Source of the DNA: Balaenoptera acutorostrata
Lineage: Eukaryota; Chordata; Mammalia; Artiodactyla; Balaenopteridae
Reading direction: 5' to 3'
Assembly: GCF_949987535.1 (NCBI RefSeq)
Contig: NC_080079.1
Span: 8,374,001 to 8,438,000 of the forward strand
Length of the DNA: 64,000 nucleotides
Shown: piece by piece, positions 61,541 to 64,000 of the stretch
Numbering within the stretch: position 1 is the first letter of the stretch
How the letters are laid out: each line of letters begins with the position of its first letter
Program-made: the position numbers and the translations under genes
Notes under the pieces: model-generated
The model's database searches: none
Told to the model about the DNA's origin: nothing
What the model saw: only the letters and a program-made list of their open reading frames with translations

Positions 61541-62204
61541 TGCACCTAGAGGGAACAGTAGTTTTCAAGCTTTATTTTTAGCCACAGATCTTCCTTCATA
61601 TAAAGTCTTTCCTGGAAACATTTAGAAAATACAGACAGATGAGGCTGCTTCGTGTGAATCTGGTGGTGGGGAGAGCATTGCCTGCCTGGCCCTCCCCTTG
61701 ACCCCTCACAGGACCACCCCTGGACGATGCATTATGAAAGTATCACTGTGTAACAAGCATACTAAACAGCTTGAGGGTGCCTCTCTGCAAGGTACAATCC
61801 TGCCAGCTACTCCAAGTGCGGATTGCTTCTGCCTGAATCCTGCAGGGTAACAGGCAGATGTAGAATTCAACCCAAGACAAGCGATGGCAGAGTTGGAATT
61901 AGAGTTTCATTTTTTCTAGTTAAATGGGCAGAACATACCATAATCTCAGAGTGCTGCAATTTGTTTGGTGATGTTTTAGAAATGGAAGGGAAATGGGGTG
62001 ATGGCTCCTGGGGGTTGGCCAAATGGATGTTGCTGTTTCTAAGTAGCGTCTATCTGGTTGTTAGAATATAGGAGCACTTTGGAGTTACAGTATATATTTC
62101 AGAACACTCTGAATATATTTCTTTTATAAAACTTCTGTGGTTGGTATTTTAAAATGAACATCCATCATCTTATTTGTTCCTGACATCCTCTTTATGTTTT
62201 TATG

Positions 62205-62290
62205 AATTCACCCATCTGTTTATTGAGTACTCTAAACTAAGCACTCTGTATAAGAACTGGCCTGCCTGCAGGGAGCTCTCAGTCTGGAAG
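62205..62290 (+). mobile_element. L2-like fragment
   Basis: 'cacccatctgtttattgagtactctaaactaagcactctg' followed by 'cagggagctctcagtctgg' resembles the L2 3' end. Confidence 0.6.
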
Positions 62291-64000
62291 AATCCAGTAT
62301 GTTGACAGGTCAACTAGAATCGGCACCGTACACGTCATGGGATGGGGAGAGGAGGTCTGTTATCAGACCTGTGATACAGATGTGAAAGGTGATACGGCAG
62401 GTTGTGACTCTTAGCCATGGTCCGGGACGAGTTCCTAACCAAGTTGATGAAAACTTTATGATTCTCATTGTAATAATTTTCAAATAATTCATACTATTTG
62501 AAAGTAATAAAACATAATTATTTTCATGATATTGAATAATTTGTATTTTTCACCAATATAAACGATCCTTCCCCACTACATTGCAATTTAGAGAAATGTT
62601 AATATACTAGTAAAAGCCAATCTTTTGTTTTCCTGATTTCAGGAAGTATATTAGATCTATGAGTGTTGCAGTTATAACCAATGTGATGATTGAAAAGTTA
62701 ATTATTCTGTCTGAGGTGGATAGATGCTTCTAATGACTTGGGCAAAATACAGGCAATTTAAAATAACCAAATGTTTTAAACTTTATTTAATAAACAAGAC
62801 AATTCTCATCCTCTCTTGAGAGTCTGTACATGTGTCCTTAAGGAGAAACAGCAGTTTGATTGATGGGTTTGTAAGGTGCGGGCTGGGGAAGGTTTGCCTG
62901 GCTGGCTGAAGTTTTTAGAAGCAGTTTGGCTAATTAGAGCAGGATGAATGGCGTGTGCTGTGAGCCAGCCTGGTGGCTGAGGACACAAAGATGGTAGAAA
63001 AGACAGTCCCAGCCTGAAGAAGCTTGCTTTCTGTTTGTCGGTGCCAAGTCTTAGCCGAGATTCTTCATGTGGGCTTCCCCTTTGAGAATTCTGATGGTGA
63101 AGCAAAGGAGGAGATGGGGTACCCAAACCAGACGAAGACAAGGTCAAGGAAAGGCCTGTTTGCTGCTCTTTTTCCTGGAGACAGCTGTATTCATTGGAGG
63201 GGCAGGTGGCCGATGGGGCAGGTCCCTAAAGGGCATGGATGGCACTGACACGGGGGCGGGGGTTCACCTGGAAGGAGGAGGGTCTCCTGGTCCCGAGATA
63301 GAAAAGTCAGGGCGCAAGTGCTGAGATGGATTCAGAGCCTTCACACCAGAGGGTTTTCTATCCTTGGTGGCGTAGGAGGCAGGTCCTCTGCACACAGTGA
63401 GTGAGGCAGATTTAGGGGTTGGAAACTTAAGAAGGCCAGGGTGATTCCCTGTCCCTTTGTAGAAAGGACTGGGCTGGTCCCCCGAGCTCATGGAATAAAA
63501 TCGTAATGGTCCCATTTGCCACCATTGGCACTTTCTCCCCTGTGGGGGGTGGTGGAGAGTTGGTGGCAGTGCAGCCGGAGGAGGTCCAGGGACAAGGGCA
63601 TTGCAGGACCTGGTAGGACACAGCGTGTTAAGGGTGAAGGGTTGTGAGGTTGAGATCCAGGGCTGGTCAGGACGGAGTCAAAGCCAGAGAGCTGATTCCC
63701 TAGAAGCTAAGGTCAAGTTCACAGAGCCCCTGGGGAAGATGAAACTTCAGAAAAGGTAGAAACTCGCAAGGGGAGGACACTGGCCACCTGGGGACTCCCC
63801 GGGGGCTGTCGAGGTGATGACTGGGGTCAGGGAGGGGTGCGTGGAGGGCCGGAGTGGAGCAGATGTCTGGGTACCTTGAGGTTGCAGGCTTGGCTGCTCA
63901 GTGCTGTACCTGTTGGGAGAATCTCCAAGACGCGCTGGACCCTCGCTCAGGAGGCGGGATGAGGAGGCGGCTGAAGAGATGGTGGGGTCTGTGTGAGAAG

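Overview
This window is mammalian nuclear DNA, most likely from a cetacean (hippopotamus is the main alternative). The main clue is a set of tRNA-derived SINEs of the CHR/CHR-2 type, the family shared by whales, hippos and ruminants. No BovB or Bov-tA elements were seen, which argues against a ruminant. There are no prokaryotic genes, operons, CRISPR arrays or viral genomes.

The only host gene I can support is the 5' part of CPXM2 (carboxypeptidase X, M14 family member 2) on the + strand. A CpG island (about 3040-3900) holds the promoter region and exon 1. Four coding exons are present: 3360-3660, 15268-15366, 34204-34313 and 57803-57942. All have GT/AG splice sites and compatible phases (1, 1, 0, 2). 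They encode about the first 217 residues: signal peptide, acidic/Tyr segment, Lys/Arg/Pro-rich stretch and the start of the discoidin (F5/8 type C) domain. The rest of the discoidin domain and the carboxypeptidase-like domain lie beyond the right edge. Introns 1 to 3 are 11.6, 18.8 and 23.5 kb; intron 4 runs off the window.

Nearly everything else is transposon-derived. Positions 1-2640 are upstream intergenic sequence with an MLT1-type LTR. Intron 1 has a layered pile of an old L1 tail interrupted by MER1, MER5A and CHR-2 elements, plus three more CHR SINEs. Intron 2 has an ERV1-like LTR, a two-monomer minisatellite, several kb of old antisense L1 and a composite CHR SINE. Intron 3 has MaLR LTRs, a 5'-truncated L1 on + with a large internal deletion, and a near full-length L1 on - in tail-to-tail orientation. 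It also has an L1 3' fragment inserted right at the exon 4 splice acceptor. Intron 4 has an old L1 tail, CHR-2, MIR and L2 pieces.

I found no new multi-gene system. The observations most worth following are the L1 insertion that appears to have duplicated the exon 4 polypyrimidine tract (57514-57802), the stepwise minisatellite (19624-19912), the composite SINE (27073-27758), and the inverted L1 pair in intron 3. Repeat family names come from remembered consensus sequences, not from a search, and repeat edges are approximate unless a target-site duplication is given.
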